Source: Bacillus sp. AFS055030
GTDB lineage: Bacteria > Bacillota > Bacilli > Bacillales > Bacillaceae_G
Assembly: GCF_002574545.1 (NCBI RefSeq)
Contig: NZ_NUGT01000004.1
Location: 25,614-89,613, forward strand
Reading direction: 5' to 3'
Length of the DNA stretch: 64,000 nucleotides
The notes beneath the pieces were generated by a model. The model was not told where the DNA came from. It ran no database searches and saw only the letters and a program-made list of their open reading frames with translations. This document shows, piece by piece, positions 45,206 to 54,776 of the stretch; the first letter of the stretch is position 1, and each line of letters starts with the position of its first letter. A program made the translations under genes and the position numbers.

Positions 45206-46864
45206 TTATTCTAAATCTCTACTAATCGCTCTTCCTGCTTGTCTACCTGAAAATAAGCAACCACCTAAAAATGTTCCTTCCATTGCACGATAACCGTGTA
45301 CACCGCCGCCTCCAAATCCAGCAACCTCACCTGCTGCATATAGTCCAGCAATTGCATTACCTGAAGAATTTAATACATTACCATCTAAATTTGTTTGAAG
45401 TCCCCCAAGTGTTTTACGACTTACAATATTTAAACGAACAGCAATTAACGGACCATTTTTTCGGTCTAAAATTTTATGAGGAGATGCAACACGAATTAAT
45501 TTATCACCGATATAATTACGTGCTCCTCTTAAGGCAGTGATTTGTAAGTCTTTTGTAAATTTATTATCCATTTCACGATCACGTGCGATCAGTTGACGTT
45601 CGATTACATCATAGTTTAGTAAATTTTCCCCGGTTATCTTATTCATCCCTTCTACAAGCTCTTTTAACGAGTCTGCAACGATAAAGTCCTCTCCTTTTTC
45701 CATAAAAGCTTTTACAGGTGCCGGTATGCCTGATGTTGCCCTTTTCATCACTTGTTTTATGCTTTTTCCAGTTAAATCAGGATTTTGTTCCGAACCAGAA
45801 AGTGCAAACTCTTTTTGAATAATTTTTTTCGTTAATATAAACCAAGAGTAATCATATCCAGTTTGTTGAATGGCTTGTAATGTACCTAAAGTATCAAAAC
45901 CAGGAAAATTTGGTGCACCAAAGCGTTGTCCACGTGCATCTAACCAAATTGATGATGGTCCAGGTAGAATACGGATTCCATGATTGCTCCATACCGGATT
46001 CCAATTTTTTATGCCTTCAGTATAATGCCACATTCGATCACGATTAACAATTCGACCACCAGCATTTTCAGTTATAGCAAGCATTCGACCATCAACATGT
46101 GCCGGAACTCCAGATATCATCCTTTTTGGAGGGGTACCTAGTCGACTTGGCCAATTTTGACGGATTAAATCAAAGTTCGCTCCAATACCGCCAGTTGATA
46201 CTAAAACGGCCTTTGACCCATATTGAAAGTGACCAATCACTTCACGAGAGCTATCTTCTCCTCGTTCTGATTTACTTGGCTCTAATAATGATCCACTTAC
46301 TCCTACTACAGCTCCATCTTTTGTTAGTAGTTGATCTACCCGATGACGGGACCTAAATTCTACTAAACCTTTTTTCATATGCTCGCGAACTCTTCGCTCG
46401 AAAGGAGCAACAATTCCTGGACCCGTACCCCATACTACGTGAAATCGAGGCACTGAATTCCCATGTCCTTCTGCAAGATAGCCACCACGTTCAGCCCAAC
46501 CGACGATTGGAAAAAATCTCACTCCCATATCATAAAGCCATTGCCTCTTCTCACCAGATGCAAACTCAACATATGCCTCTGCCCATTTCTTTCCCCAATA
46601 ATCCTCGTCATCTTCTCGATCAAACCCTGCTGTTCCAAGCCAATCCTGCCAAGCTAATTCCTTCGAATCCTTAATTCCTAATCTACGTTGCTCAGGAGTA
46701 TCGACTAAAAATAACCCGCCAAATGACCACCAAGCTTGGCCACCTATTGATGCTTTCGGTTCCTGATCTAATAACAGTACACTTTTCCCAGCATCTGCCA
46801 TCTCAGCAGTTGCTACTAAACCAGCTAATCCCGCTCCAACAACAATCACATCGAACTTTTCCAT
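45206..46864 (-). CDS. FAD-binding dehydrogenase (succinate dehydrogenase/fumarate reductase flavoprotein-like)
   Basis: The 552-residue flavoprotein has the dinucleotide-binding fold at the N terminus: FDVIVVGAGLAGLVATAEMA, followed by SVLLLDQEPKASIGGQAWWS. A C-terminal FAD-binding element KTLGGLQTNLDG then AIAGLYAAGEVAGFGGGGVHG is typical of the fumarate reductase/ketosteroid dehydrogenase family. It likely oxidises or reduces an organic substrate in the cytosol; this group includes the uncharacterised FAD-binding dehydrogenases of Bacillus. Stand-alone gene, SD AGGAGGGAG. Confidence 0.88.
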   Translation of the reverse strand: MEKFDVIVVGAGLAGLVATAEMADAGKSVLLLDQEPKASIGGQAWWSFGGLFLVDTPEQRRLGIKDSKELAWQDWLGTAGFDREDDEDYWGKKWAEAYVEFASGEKRQWLYDMGVRFFPIVGWAERGGYLAEGHGNSVPRFHVVWGTGPGIVAPFERRVREHMKKGLVEFRSRHRVDQLLTKDGAVVGVSGSLLEPSKSERGEDSSREVIGHFQYGSKAVLVSTGGIGANFDLIRQNWPSRLGTPPKRMISGVPAHVDGRMLAITENAGGRIVNRDRMWHYTEGIKNWNPVWSNHGIRILPGPSSIWLDARGQRFGAPNFPGFDTLGTLQAIQQTGYDYSWFILTKKIIQKEFALSGSEQNPDLTGKSIKQVMKRATSGIPAPVKAFMEKGEDFIVADSLKELVEGMNKITGENLLNYDVIERQLIARDREMDNKFTKDLQITALRGARNYIGDKLIRVASPHKILDRKNGPLIAVRLNIVSRKTLGGLQTNLDGNVLNSSGNAIAGLYAAGEVAGFGGGGVHGYRAMEGTFLGGCLFSGRQAGRAISRDLE

Positions 46865-46989
46865 CTAGCTTCTCCCTCCTTTTTAGCCTTTTAATCTATC
46901 AAATAATGAGTTTATCTACAATTATATAGTTTTCTAAATTTTCAGTTATCAATTAAATAATACAGCAAATAGCAAAAGAATAAAAGGAA

Positions 46990-47016
46990 AGAAGGTCCAA
47001 CGATGCTGAACCTTCT
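46990..47016 (-). terminator. Terminator of the YitT family gene
   Basis: AGAAGGT / ACCTTCT with T-rich sequence on the minus strand. Confidence 0.65.
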
Positions 47017-47048
47017 TCCCTATTTCAGTACTCTTGATGAGTATGATC

Positions 47049-47927
47049 CTAATGTACATTTTTCTTTTTAAATCTTCCGCCACGTACTTCTGCTATATCT
47101 GAAATTGCTAAAAAGGCAGTTGGATCAATGTCATCAACAATTGTTTTTAATTCAGCTTCTTCTAATCGAGTGATAACACAATAAATAACCTTTGTCGTTT
47201 CACCTGAGTATGCACCTTTTCCATTTATATATGTAACACCACGGCCCATTCTAAAAAGAATTGCTTCTCCAATATCATCACTTTTATCACTAATGATCCA
47301 TGCTGATTTTGATTGTTCTAATCCTTCAACAACGATATCAATTGTTTTAAATGCGACTAAATACGCAATAATTGAGTACATTGCTCGATCCCAAGAAAAA
47401 ATGAATCCAGCAGCTCCTAAAATAAATAAGTTGAAAACCATTATAATTTCACCAACGGAAAAAGGAATCTTACTATTAATAATAATCGCTAGAATCTCAA
47501 TACCGTCTAGTGCTCCACCAAATCGTATGGCTAATCCTACTCCAACCCCTAAAACCATCCCTCCAAAGATCGTTGCAAGTAATATATCTTCTGTAAAAGC
47601 AGGGATATGATGAAACATACTTGTTAAATAGGAAAGTACAGTGATGCCAAGAATGGTGGAAATTGCAAATGTTTTCCCAATTTGCTTATAGCCTAAATAA
47701 AAAAAAGGTAGGTTTAGTACAAATAAAAATACCCCTAGAGGAAGTCCTGTAAGATGGGAAATCATAATCGAAATGCCTGTTATTCCACCATCAATAACAT
47801 CATTTGGTACTAAGAAAATTTCAAGTCCAGTTGCTACAAGCAAAGCACCTACTAGCATAGCGATTGTTCTTTGTAGTATCTTCATTTTATGAGATTTTCC
47901 ACTTGCTGAATGTATTGCTTCTGCCAT
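47049..47927 (-). CDS. YitT family membrane protein
   Basis: I place the start at the ATG at 47927 (MAEAIHSASGKSHKMKILQR) after AGGACGG; the frame is open 21 codons further and another ATG at 47885 is possible. About 292 residues with an N-terminal membrane region of five or six spans (ALLVATGLEIFLVPNDVIDG; then LPLGVFLFVLNLPFFYLGYK) and a C-terminal cytosolic DUF2179 domain (YINGKGAYSGETTKVIYCVI). YitT proteins are uncharacterised, possibly transporters; the family call is firm. Confidence 0.87.
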   Translation of the reverse strand: MAEAIHSASGKSHKMKILQRTIAMLVGALLVATGLEIFLVPNDVIDGGITGISIMISHLTGLPLGVFLFVLNLPFFYLGYKQIGKTFAISTILGITVLSYLTSMFHHIPAFTEDILLATIFGGMVLGVGVGLAIRFGGALDGIEILAIIINSKIPFSVGEIIMVFNLFILGAAGFIFSWDRAMYSIIAYLVAFKTIDIVVEGLEQSKSAWIISDKSDDIGEAILFRMGRGVTYINGKGAYSGETTKVIYCVITRLEEAELKTIVDDIDPTAFLAISDIAEVRGGRFKKKNVH

Positions 47928-48042
47928 CTCCAATACCGTCCTAACTGTTTGTAAAATTTTTCTATATTTAATATTTACTCTTATGCGCAATTTATACTAA
48001 ATAAATTAATTTGCTGGACATTCACAATTTGTTTAAATATAA

Positions 48043-48075
48043 TTAGCTAGACAACTATTTTATTTAGCTAGCTAA
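48043..48075. promoter_or_regulatory. MarR-type operator region upstream of the MarR-MFS operon
   Basis: TTAGCTAG occurs at 48043-48050 and at 48064-48071, 21 bp apart; the second copy is part of the perfect palindrome TTAGCTAGCTAA (48064-48075). The position, just upstream of the marR start, suggests autoregulation. Confidence 0.6.
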
Positions 48076-48100
48076 CTAATTTTATCGAGGAGACTTTTTC

Positions 48101-48544
48101 ATGCACAAAAAGCAGTCTTTCTTTTTTTTATTAAATCAAACGACACGTCAGTTTTCGAAATCATTTAATGAGCATCTCGTTCCTACTGGATTGTATTTGG
48201 CACAATGGTCCGTTATTCATTATATTTATTTACATGGACCTTGTACTCAACGTACAATCTGTTCGAATTTGAATATTGAGCCACCAACATTGACGCGAAC
48301 GCTATGTAGAATGGAAACTTTAGACTTAATTGTTCGCAAAGAAGGTACGGACAAAAGAGAAAAAATGATTCATTTAACTGATAAAGCTCTAAATCAATTT
48401 GATCGTTGGAAAGAACAAATTATTTCATTTGAAAATGATGTTATTAAAGATATACCCGATGAAGAGCTTACTATTGCACTTCAAGTTTTTCAAAAAATGA
48501 TGAACAATATGACATCGACAGAGGTTACTAAACAGGGGGAATAA
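48101..48544 (+). CDS. MarR family regulator, upstream of an MFS exporter
   Basis: The 147-residue winged-helix protein: QTTRQFSKSFNEHLVPTGLY at the N terminus and the recognition helix region TICSNLNIEPPTLTRTLCRM, with the wing KEGTDKREKMIHLTD. SD CGAGGAGAC. The stop codon lies next to the start of the MFS gene (2-bp gap), so the pair is one operon; it is probably a repressor of the exporter, induced by a toxic substrate. Confidence 0.9.
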   Translation: MHKKQSFFFLLNQTTRQFSKSFNEHLVPTGLYLAQWSVIHYIYLHGPCTQRTICSNLNIEPPTLTRTLCRMETLDLIVRKEGTDKREKMIHLTDKALNQFDRWKEQIISFENDVIKDIPDEELTIALQVFQKMMNNMTSTEVTKQGE

Positions 48545-48546
48545 GC

Positions 48547-49731
48547 TTGAAAAACGAGCGTTTATGGACAAAGGATTTTCTAAGTGTTAACTTAAGTGGA
48601 TTTTTTGTGTTTTTAGTATTTTATACATTGATGGCAACATTGCCGATTTTTGTGATTGATAATTTAGGTCAAGAAGATAGTAAAGTTGGTCTAGTTGTAA
48701 CATCGTTTCTGATCGCTTCAGTTGCCATTCGTCCTTTTGCTGGAATTTGGCTTGATACAATAGGTCGCAGAAAAATACTAATCATCTCATTAGTTTTCTT
48801 TACATTGACAACATTTTTATATCCTTTTATAAATAATTTTACATTATTACTGTTATTGCGTTTTGCACAAGGGATTGCTTTTGGTCTAGGCACAACAGCA
48901 ACCGGTACGATTGTTGCTGAAATAGTTCCTGCAACACGTAGAGGAGAAGGTATGAGTTATTATAGTTCATCCATGATCCTTGCCATGGTTTTTGGTCCTT
49001 TTCTTGGTATCAATTTAATGAATCATTTCACCTTCCATATGTTGTTTTTTGTTTCTGGTTTCTTCGCAATTCTATCACTGATTTTCGGTCTATTCATTGC
49101 GATTCCAAAACAAACATTAAAAGCAAAAACTCGAATGGAACCATCACAATTAATTGAGCGTTCAGCATTACCAATCTCAATTACTGCAGCAATCATCTCT
49201 TTTGGTTACAGTGGTATCATTTCATTTATCACTTTATACGCAAAGAATTTAGGTTTTGTAGATGTTGCTAGTTTCTTTTTTATTGTTTATGCAGTTTTCA
49301 TTTTAGGATCAAGACCTTTCACTGGTAAACTATTTGATCGTAAAGGAGCGAACATAATCGTTTACCCTGGGATCATTTTATTTTCAATTGGTCTAGTTGT
49401 CTTGAGCTTTTCAACGGTACCAACAATCTTTTTATTTTCCGCTGCATTAATCGGTCTAGGCTATGGCTCAATCGTACCTAGTTTTCAAACTTTAGCGATT
49501 AATACTGCTGCTCCTGCTAAAAAAGGAATGGCAACAGCGACATTTTTTATGTTTTTTGATATTGGTATGGGAATTGGCTCTTACGTCCTCGGAATCGTAA
49601 CGGCCAAAACATCTTTCCATATTATGTACGTAATCACTGCAATTGTTGTATTATCAACGACTGTCATTTACTATTTATTGCATGATCGCAAACAAAGAAA
49701 AGAGATAGCGATTGAAAAAGCAGCCGCATAA
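48547..49731 (+). CDS. MFS drug:H+ antiporter-like exporter
   Basis: A 394-residue protein with 12 predicted spans that starts at TTG (MKNERLWTKDFLSVNLSGFF) behind AGGGGG. Features: VTSFLIASVAIRPFAGIWLD then TIGRRKILIISLVF (loop 2-3 motif DTIGRRK), GFGLGTTATGTIVAEIVPAT, and a second-half RPFTGKLFDRKG loop. This is typical of the DHA1 group of multidrug or sugar-type exporters. It is coupled to the preceding MarR gene. Substrate unknown. Confidence 0.88.
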   Translation: MKNERLWTKDFLSVNLSGFFVFLVFYTLMATLPIFVIDNLGQEDSKVGLVVTSFLIASVAIRPFAGIWLDTIGRRKILIISLVFFTLTTFLYPFINNFTLLLLLRFAQGIAFGLGTTATGTIVAEIVPATRRGEGMSYYSSSMILAMVFGPFLGINLMNHFTFHMLFFVSGFFAILSLIFGLFIAIPKQTLKAKTRMEPSQLIERSALPISITAAIISFGYSGIISFITLYAKNLGFVDVASFFFIVYAVFILGSRPFTGKLFDRKGANIIVYPGIILFSIGLVVLSFSTVPTIFLFSAALIGLGYGSIVPSFQTLAINTAAPAKKGMATATFFMFFDIGMGIGSYVLGIVTAKTSFHIMYVITAIVVLSTTVIYYLLHDRKQRKEIAIEKAAA

Positions 49732-49734
49732 ACT

Positions 49735-49762
49735 AAAAAACCCACCAATTGGTGGGTTTTTT
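49735..49762. terminator. Bidirectional terminator between the MFS and gerC genes
   Basis: AAAAAA-CCCACCAATTGGTGGG-TTTTTT, a perfect hairpin usable in both directions. Confidence 0.92.
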
Positions 49763-49767
49763 CTTGT

Positions 49768-50889
49768 TTACATCATTATCCCTTTATCTATAACGATAAT
49801 TTTAACTTTTACTTTTATATTCGATTTTTGATATGTATCAAGCCAGTGTTTCTCATGTTTTTCCCAATCAGAGTATTGAAATGAATGAGCAAGTATGCCA
49901 AATCCAACTGGATCTACTTTATCTTTCTGAAAAGATTGGACTAAATCATTTAAATCTTTTTCTAATTTTTTTTGTACTGCATTTTTTAATGTTTTTTCAG
50001 ATGAATTCGTCAATTTTATTGGGGATTCTGTAAACATTATCGGCAAAGTCAAGTTTACATTAAAACTATATCGTCCATTAGAATATTTTTTATCGATTTT
50101 CCGCTTTACATCTTTAATGTAAAAACTAGTTTCTACATTAGTAAAAATATCATCTTCATCTTTTTTAAATTTTTTAAGTTCCATCGCAATAACTAATTGC
50201 CCTGCTAAATGATCTTTTAAAATTTTTAACAGCTGTGTTTCATTCATTGATAAGGTACGATTATACAAATTATTGTTAGTTAATAAAGCTGTCCCATTTA
50301 CTACTAAATGATCTCCTTGTACTGCCAGTTCAGGTGCAAAAGGTGTAATTCCCATTTCATAATACATTTGATGAAACATTCGTACAGATGTTCTAAAAGC
50401 AACATTTCGATAATCAGCGGTTTCTAATAATTGAGGAATATAGATTGGTAACTCTGGTTTATCCTTTGCTTTTAAATTAAAAACATCGGAAAGTGGACCG
50501 TCTACAAAAATAAGATCTGCATTTAATCGAAACTTTGGATCCCGAAAAAACATATCCATTATTGAAAACCAATTTTTATGTTCAAGTACTTTTGACCCAA
50601 TTAAGATTGCTTGAATTTTACCTCCACCAGTTACTCCACTAGCACGTGTATCAAAATAATTTCTAGATTCTTTAAGTGATAAGGTTTGAACATTAAAATA
50701 ATTCGTTTTCGCTTTTGTTTCTCCACTAAAAATCGGGCTTGCCATATAAATTTCTACTTTATTTTCATCGTTTACATCGATTCCTACAATCATCGCCAAA
50801 GTGACATCTTCTATGTTAACCTTCCCTTTGCAACCTGAAACACCGATTACTAAAAAAATACTAAGCAAACATACTTGAAAATATTTCAA
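49768..50889 (-). CDS. Ger(x)C-type spore germination lipoprotein (C subunit)
   Basis: A 373-residue GerC-family lipoprotein of a germinant receptor. The start is a TTG (MKYFQVCLLSIFLVIGVSGC) overlapping the gerB stop; the lipobox VSGC gives lipid-modified Cys20. The body shows the family pattern VTLAMIVGIDVNDENKVEIY, then SRNYFDTRASGVTGGGKIQA and later YNRTLSMNETQLLKILKDH. It is anchored outside the inner spore membrane and is needed for receptor function. Third gene of the A-B-C operon. Confidence 0.93.
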   Translation of the reverse strand: MKYFQVCLLSIFLVIGVSGCKGKVNIEDVTLAMIVGIDVNDENKVEIYMASPIFSGETKAKTNYFNVQTLSLKESRNYFDTRASGVTGGGKIQAILIGSKVLEHKNWFSIMDMFFRDPKFRLNADLIFVDGPLSDVFNLKAKDKPELPIYIPQLLETADYRNVAFRTSVRMFHQMYYEMGITPFAPELAVQGDHLVVNGTALLTNNNLYNRTLSMNETQLLKILKDHLAGQLVIAMELKKFKKDEDDIFTNVETSFYIKDVKRKIDKKYSNGRYSFNVNLTLPIMFTESPIKLTNSSEKTLKNAVQKKLEKDLNDLVQSFQKDKVDPVGFGILAHSFQYSDWEKHEKHWLDTYQKSNIKVKVKIIVIDKGIMM

Positions 50890-51983
50890 TTGATTTTCAC
50901 CTTACTTAACCTATTTTTTATTAAACCACTGACCAATAACAGTATAGGGATACCGATCGTGATGGATAATCCAGAAATCATCACAATATGTAAATGATTA
51001 GCTGTATTTGTAAAGGTCGGAACTTGAATAAATGTAAGGATGGTAATGATGATAAAAAGAATAATAATGATAATAGGTGATAGTCTAAATTTAAATAACT
51101 CTGATAACCCATTCATACTAGCCCAAATATACGTAACCCATGTTTTTGAAATAATCATTAAAAATAATGAGAATAAAATGAAATCTAATCTCTCAACATA
51201 TTGGAATTCTACTACACTTAAAATATCGATAACGGGCTCATATATTTTTTTGATTTCATAAGGACTATAAATAACAAAACAAATCATTGTGACAAAAACG
51301 TAGGTAAAAGTTGTTAAAGCATTTCCAATAATAACGCCTTTGATCGCCTTTTCCTTTGATTTTAAATATGGATAAAAAACTAGCGTTAATTCAATCCCTA
51401 GAAATGAGGTCGTCGTTAATGGAATTGTTTTAAAAATTGGCATCCAACCATTCTTTACAATTGGTAAAATAAAATTTAGATCAGCGTCTTTAAGTGTGAA
51501 TAGCAGCATGAATAAGGTAAAAACAGCAATTGGAAAAATGGCCTCTATATATTTAGCTATTAAATGAACTCCCCCCCTGATCAGCTGGTAAGTTGGAAAT
51601 AGAAATAACAATAATAAAATAGAACTTTTTGTTTCTTGAAGTACGTAGCCTTGAGTATATAAAATCGCTCGAACTAATACGAGATACCCTGCATATAGGA
51701 AATAAATTGCTTGTAACAAAACTACAATAGATCCAAAAATTTTTCCTAGATAAAACGTAAAAAAACCGATGTAGTTTAAATTGGGAGCCTTCTCTCTTAA
51801 TTTAACAAATATAATGCTTATTACAGTAGAAATGATCCCCCCAAAAAGAATGGCAATCCAACTACTTGTCCCTCCTTTAAGAGCTAGTTCGCTAGGAAGT
51901 GACAACATTCCAATCCCTACTTGAATACCAAAAATCATTAAAACAAATTGAAATTGTGTAATTTTTGACTTCGTAATTATCAT
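50886..51983 (-). CDS. GerAB/ArcD/ProY-type spore germination permease (B subunit)
   Basis: A 365-residue amino-acid-permease-like protein with about ten spans; it starts MIITKSKITQFQFVLMIFGI, followed by GIGMLSLPSELALKGGTSSW. B subunits bind the nutrient germinant in the inner spore membrane. Its end overlaps the gerC start. The germinant is not predictable. SD AGAAGGGA. Confidence 0.93.
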   Translation of the reverse strand: MIITKSKITQFQFVLMIFGIQVGIGMLSLPSELALKGGTSSWIAILFGGIISTVISIIFVKLREKAPNLNYIGFFTFYLGKIFGSIVVLLQAIYFLYAGYLVLVRAILYTQGYVLQETKSSILLLLFLFPTYQLIRGGVHLIAKYIEAIFPIAVFTLFMLLFTLKDADLNFILPIVKNGWMPIFKTIPLTTTSFLGIELTLVFYPYLKSKEKAIKGVIIGNALTTFTYVFVTMICFVIYSPYEIKKIYEPVIDILSVVEFQYVERLDFILFSLFLMIISKTWVTYIWASMNGLSELFKFRLSPIIIIILFIIITILTFIQVPTFTNTANHLHIVMISGLSITIGIPILLLVSGLIKNRLSKVKIN

Positions 51984-52005
51984 GAAAGAATCCCTTCTAA
52001 CCTAT

Positions 52006-53460
52006 TCATTCTTCATTTCGTTTATCTTGTTTTTTCCAAAGATATTTTAAAGGTATTCTTATAATTGTATCTTTAAATGCATCACGATTGAGGGGGGAAA
52101 ACGGTAAAGTATATGGTTTGTTGTAACTAGATAAGCTCAATCCATGGATCATAAGAACCATTGTACTTACAACTAAACCGATTAATCCAAATAATGAAGC
52201 CATAATCATAAATGGAAATCGAATGACCCGTAAACTTGATGCCATTTCATAGTTTGGAATAATAAATGATGAAATAGCAGTTAAAGCTACGACGATTACC
52301 ATAATATTACTAACAATTCCTGCTTGTACTGCTGCTTGGCCGATTACAATCCCGCCTACAATGCCAACTGTTGTACTAATAGGCGCAGGTAGCCTAATCG
52401 CTGCTTCTCTTAACATTTCTAAAGTAATCTCCATTACAATGGCTTCAAATAAAGGATCAAATGGAACCTTTGCCCTGGATTCCCCAATTGATAGTAGTAA
52501 TTTTAAAGGGACAATCTCATAATTGAATGAAATAATGGCAATATAGATTCCTGGCAAAAAGATCGTTAAAAAAAATGCAACGACTCTAAGTATACGGTTA
52601 AATGAAGCCACCCACGCTCTTGCTGAATAATCATCAATCGTTTTAAAAAATATGGCAAAATTTATCGGTAAAATAATAACCTCAGAGGATCGGTCTAAAA
52701 TTAAAACTACTTTTCCTTCCAGTAATGTCGTAGCTGCAACATCTGGTCTTTCCGTTGTAAAATATTGCGGAAAAGGCGAAAACGGGTTCCTTTCAATCAA
52801 TTGTGCTAGATGGCTTGCACTTATAATCGAATCAAGTTTTATCTTTGAAATCGTTTCTTCTACACCAGCTAGTAAATCTTCATCCACTAACCCGTCGATA
52901 TACGCCATTGATACTTTGCATTTATTCTCATTCCCAATTTCAACTTGCTTAATTTGAAAATCTCGACTTTTAATAAATCTTCGAAGCAAAGCGATATTAG
53001 CTTGTTCAGTCTCAACGAAGGATATCTTTGTACCTCTTAAAGAATTATCAATACTAGGAGGCGTATACGGTCTTTGTAGAACTTTTCCAGTCGAATAAAC
53101 AAATCCTACTGGATCGCCTTCTACTAGTAAAATACTATTACCATTCAGTATTGCTGTTTCAATTTCCAAGATTTGATTAGAACGAACAGTATTATTCGTT
53201 ATAAACAATTCTGTTTCATCTGTATATGAACTGATCGTATTAATAAATTGAGCTATTTTATCTTCATCGGCTACACTAGACAAATAGCAAAGTACAGCCT
53301 TCTGATTTTGTATTATCAAGTCTCTTTTTACTAAATCAGAGGTAGGAAAGATTCTCTGAATAATGTTAAAGTTTTCTATTAAATTTCCTTCAGTATGAAG
53401 AATGGAAGAACGTAAATTAAATTTTCTTAAACGCTTTTTTTGTTCATTTGTATAATGCAC
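52006..53460 (-). CDS. GerA-type spore germination protein (A subunit)
   Basis: The 484-residue A subunit has the conserved core SVAYIDGLVDEDLLAGVEET-like pattern (MAYIDGLVDEDLLAGVEETI), EGKVVLILDRSSEVIILP, PFSPFPQYFTTERPD and four or five C-terminal spans. It forms the membrane channel-like part of the germinant receptor. It starts at GTG 53460 with a weaker SD (TGGAAG). A sigma-G-like promoter lies upstream, matching forespore expression of a gerA-gerB-gerC operon. Confidence 0.95.
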   Translation of the reverse strand: MHYTNEQKKRLRKFNLRSSILHTEGNLIENFNIIQRIFPTSDLVKRDLIIQNQKAVLCYLSSVADEDKIAQFINTISSYTDETELFITNNTVRSNQILEIETAILNGNSILLVEGDPVGFVYSTGKVLQRPYTPPSIDNSLRGTKISFVETEQANIALLRRFIKSRDFQIKQVEIGNENKCKVSMAYIDGLVDEDLLAGVEETISKIKLDSIISASHLAQLIERNPFSPFPQYFTTERPDVAATTLLEGKVVLILDRSSEVIILPINFAIFFKTIDDYSARAWVASFNRILRVVAFFLTIFLPGIYIAIISFNYEIVPLKLLLSIGESRAKVPFDPLFEAIVMEITLEMLREAAIRLPAPISTTVGIVGGIVIGQAAVQAGIVSNIMVIVVALTAISSFIIPNYEMASSLRVIRFPFMIMASLFGLIGLVVSTMVLMIHGLSLSSYNKPYTLPFSPLNRDAFKDTIIRIPLKYLWKKQDKRNEE

Positions 53461-53480
53461 TTAATCTTCCAGTCCTTTCA

Positions 53481-53509
53481 TACAATTTCAAGCTCGCTTT
53501 CAGCTATTC
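53481..53509 (-). promoter_or_regulatory. Sigma-G-like promoter of the ger operon
   Basis: On the minus strand GAATA (53505-53509), a 17-bp spacer, AATTGTA (53481-53487): one mismatch to CATNNTA. It shows the same spacing as the promoter of the spore protein gene at 9985-10013. Confidence 0.55.
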
Positions 53510-53623
53510 AGTTTTATCAAAAACACCTTATTTTATACTTGAAAGGCTAGCTCGAAGATCGTTGGATTTCTAAGTAGACTTTCGATACAATATACTATAA
53601 TACGGTTGTGGCGGAGGGAAAGT

Positions 53624-54367
53624 ATGGCAATCTTAGCTAACGCAAAATTTAACCAATATAAAAAGTTAATATCTTCTTTATCTCCTTCACTTGAAACTAG
53701 TACTTTAAAAAGTGAAAAATTTCTAGTAGATAAAGATGAAAAAAAAAATTTAGAAATTTATTATGCTCCTTTTGAGTACATTAATGAGCGAGCTAAAGTC
53801 ATCATTGTAGGGATTACACCTGGTTTACATCAAATGAAACAATCTTATTCTACTGTAATCAGGCTCAAGGATCAGGAGATAGATGACGAAGAAATTTTAC
53901 ATGAGGTTAAAAAGAATTCTAGCTTTGAAGGACCGATGCGAAAGAATTTAATTGCTATGTTAGACGAATTAGAATTACATCAATATCTTGGATTAAATTC
54001 TACTAGCGAACTTTTTAGTACAGCAAGTCATTTAGTCCAAACGACATCCGTAATTAAATACCCTGTTTTTTATAAAGGAAAAAACTATAATGGTTCAACT
54101 CCAAATATTTTAAGAACTGATTTATTTAAAAAGTATATTGTTCATACCTTTGCGAAGGAAATCATAAGACTAGAAGATCCCCTCATTATCCCGTTAGGAG
54201 TTAATGTTTCAAAAGTGTTAACCTATCTAACAACAAATGATTATTTAAACTCGGACTCAATTTTATACGGATTTCCCCATACATCTGGCGGTAATGGACA
54301 TCGACATAAACAATTTGCAGAAAATAAAGAAGACATGAAAAGAAAAATTAAATTATACTTTGAGTAA
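53624..54367 (+). CDS. Uracil-DNA glycosylase superfamily-like protein
   Basis: Start at the ATG at 53624 behind GGAGGGA. The 247-residue protein shows two motifs of the uracil-DNA glycosylase fold: VIIVGITPGLHQ at 59-70 (GxxPG motif A) and GFPHTSGGNGHRHKQF at 216-231 in the place of the C-terminal HPS motif. The usual catalytic Asp/Asn after PG is replaced by LHQMKQSY, so activity is uncertain and the true family may be a distant branch. It is followed 19 bp later by a DUF952 gene in the same direction. Confidence 0.68.
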   Translation: MAILANAKFNQYKKLISSLSPSLETSTLKSEKFLVDKDEKKNLEIYYAPFEYINERAKVIIVGITPGLHQMKQSYSTVIRLKDQEIDDEEILHEVKKNSSFEGPMRKNLIAMLDELELHQYLGLNSTSELFSTASHLVQTTSVIKYPVFYKGKNYNGSTPNILRTDLFKKYIVHTFAKEIIRLEDPLIIPLGVNVSKVLTYLTTNDYLNSDSILYGFPHTSGGNGHRHKQFAENKEDMKRKIKLYFE

Positions 54368-54386
54368 TGATTAAAGGAGAAGCAAA

Positions 54387-54734
54387 ATGATTTTACATAT
54401 TATTGGGAACAAAGACTGGCAAAATGCAAAAAATTCTGGTGAATATTCACCAGATAGTTTAAACAAAGAAGGCTTTATCCATTGTTCAACCCTCAAACAA
54501 ACTGTTGAAATTGCAAATTTATTCTTTAAAGGTGCAACTGATTTAAAATTATTATGCATCGATGAAGAGAAAACAAAATCTAAAATCGTCTATGAAGATA
54601 CTGAAAACTTCGGGCAAGTATTCCCGCATATATATGGACCACTAAATTTAGATGCTGTTTTTAAAGTTGCTGATCTTCACGCTGATGAAAATGGACTATT
54701 TTTATTACCTAAAGAATTAAAAGAACAGGAATAA
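54387..54734 (+). CDS. DUF952 family protein
   Basis: The 115-residue protein: ILHIIGNKDWQNAKNSGEYS, then GFIHCSTLKQTVEIANLFF with the conserved FIHCS motif, and later FPHIYGPLNLDAVFKV. DUF952 proteins are small cytosolic proteins distantly related to glutathione S-transferase-like or ADP-ribosyltransferase-like folds; function unknown. SD AAAGGAG. It is co-oriented with the upstream glycosylase-like gene. Confidence 0.87.
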   Translation: MILHIIGNKDWQNAKNSGEYSPDSLNKEGFIHCSTLKQTVEIANLFFKGATDLKLLCIDEEKTKSKIVYEDTENFGQVFPHIYGPLNLDAVFKVADLHADENGLFLLPKELKEQE

Positions 54735-54737
54735 CAA

Positions 54738-54770
54738 AAAACTCAGTTTCACATAGGTGAACTGAGTTTT
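54738..54770. terminator. Bidirectional terminator after the DUF952 gene
   Basis: ACTCAGTT (54741-54748) / AACTGAGT (54760-54767) with A and T flanks. Confidence 0.85.
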
Positions 54771-54776
54771 TTAGTT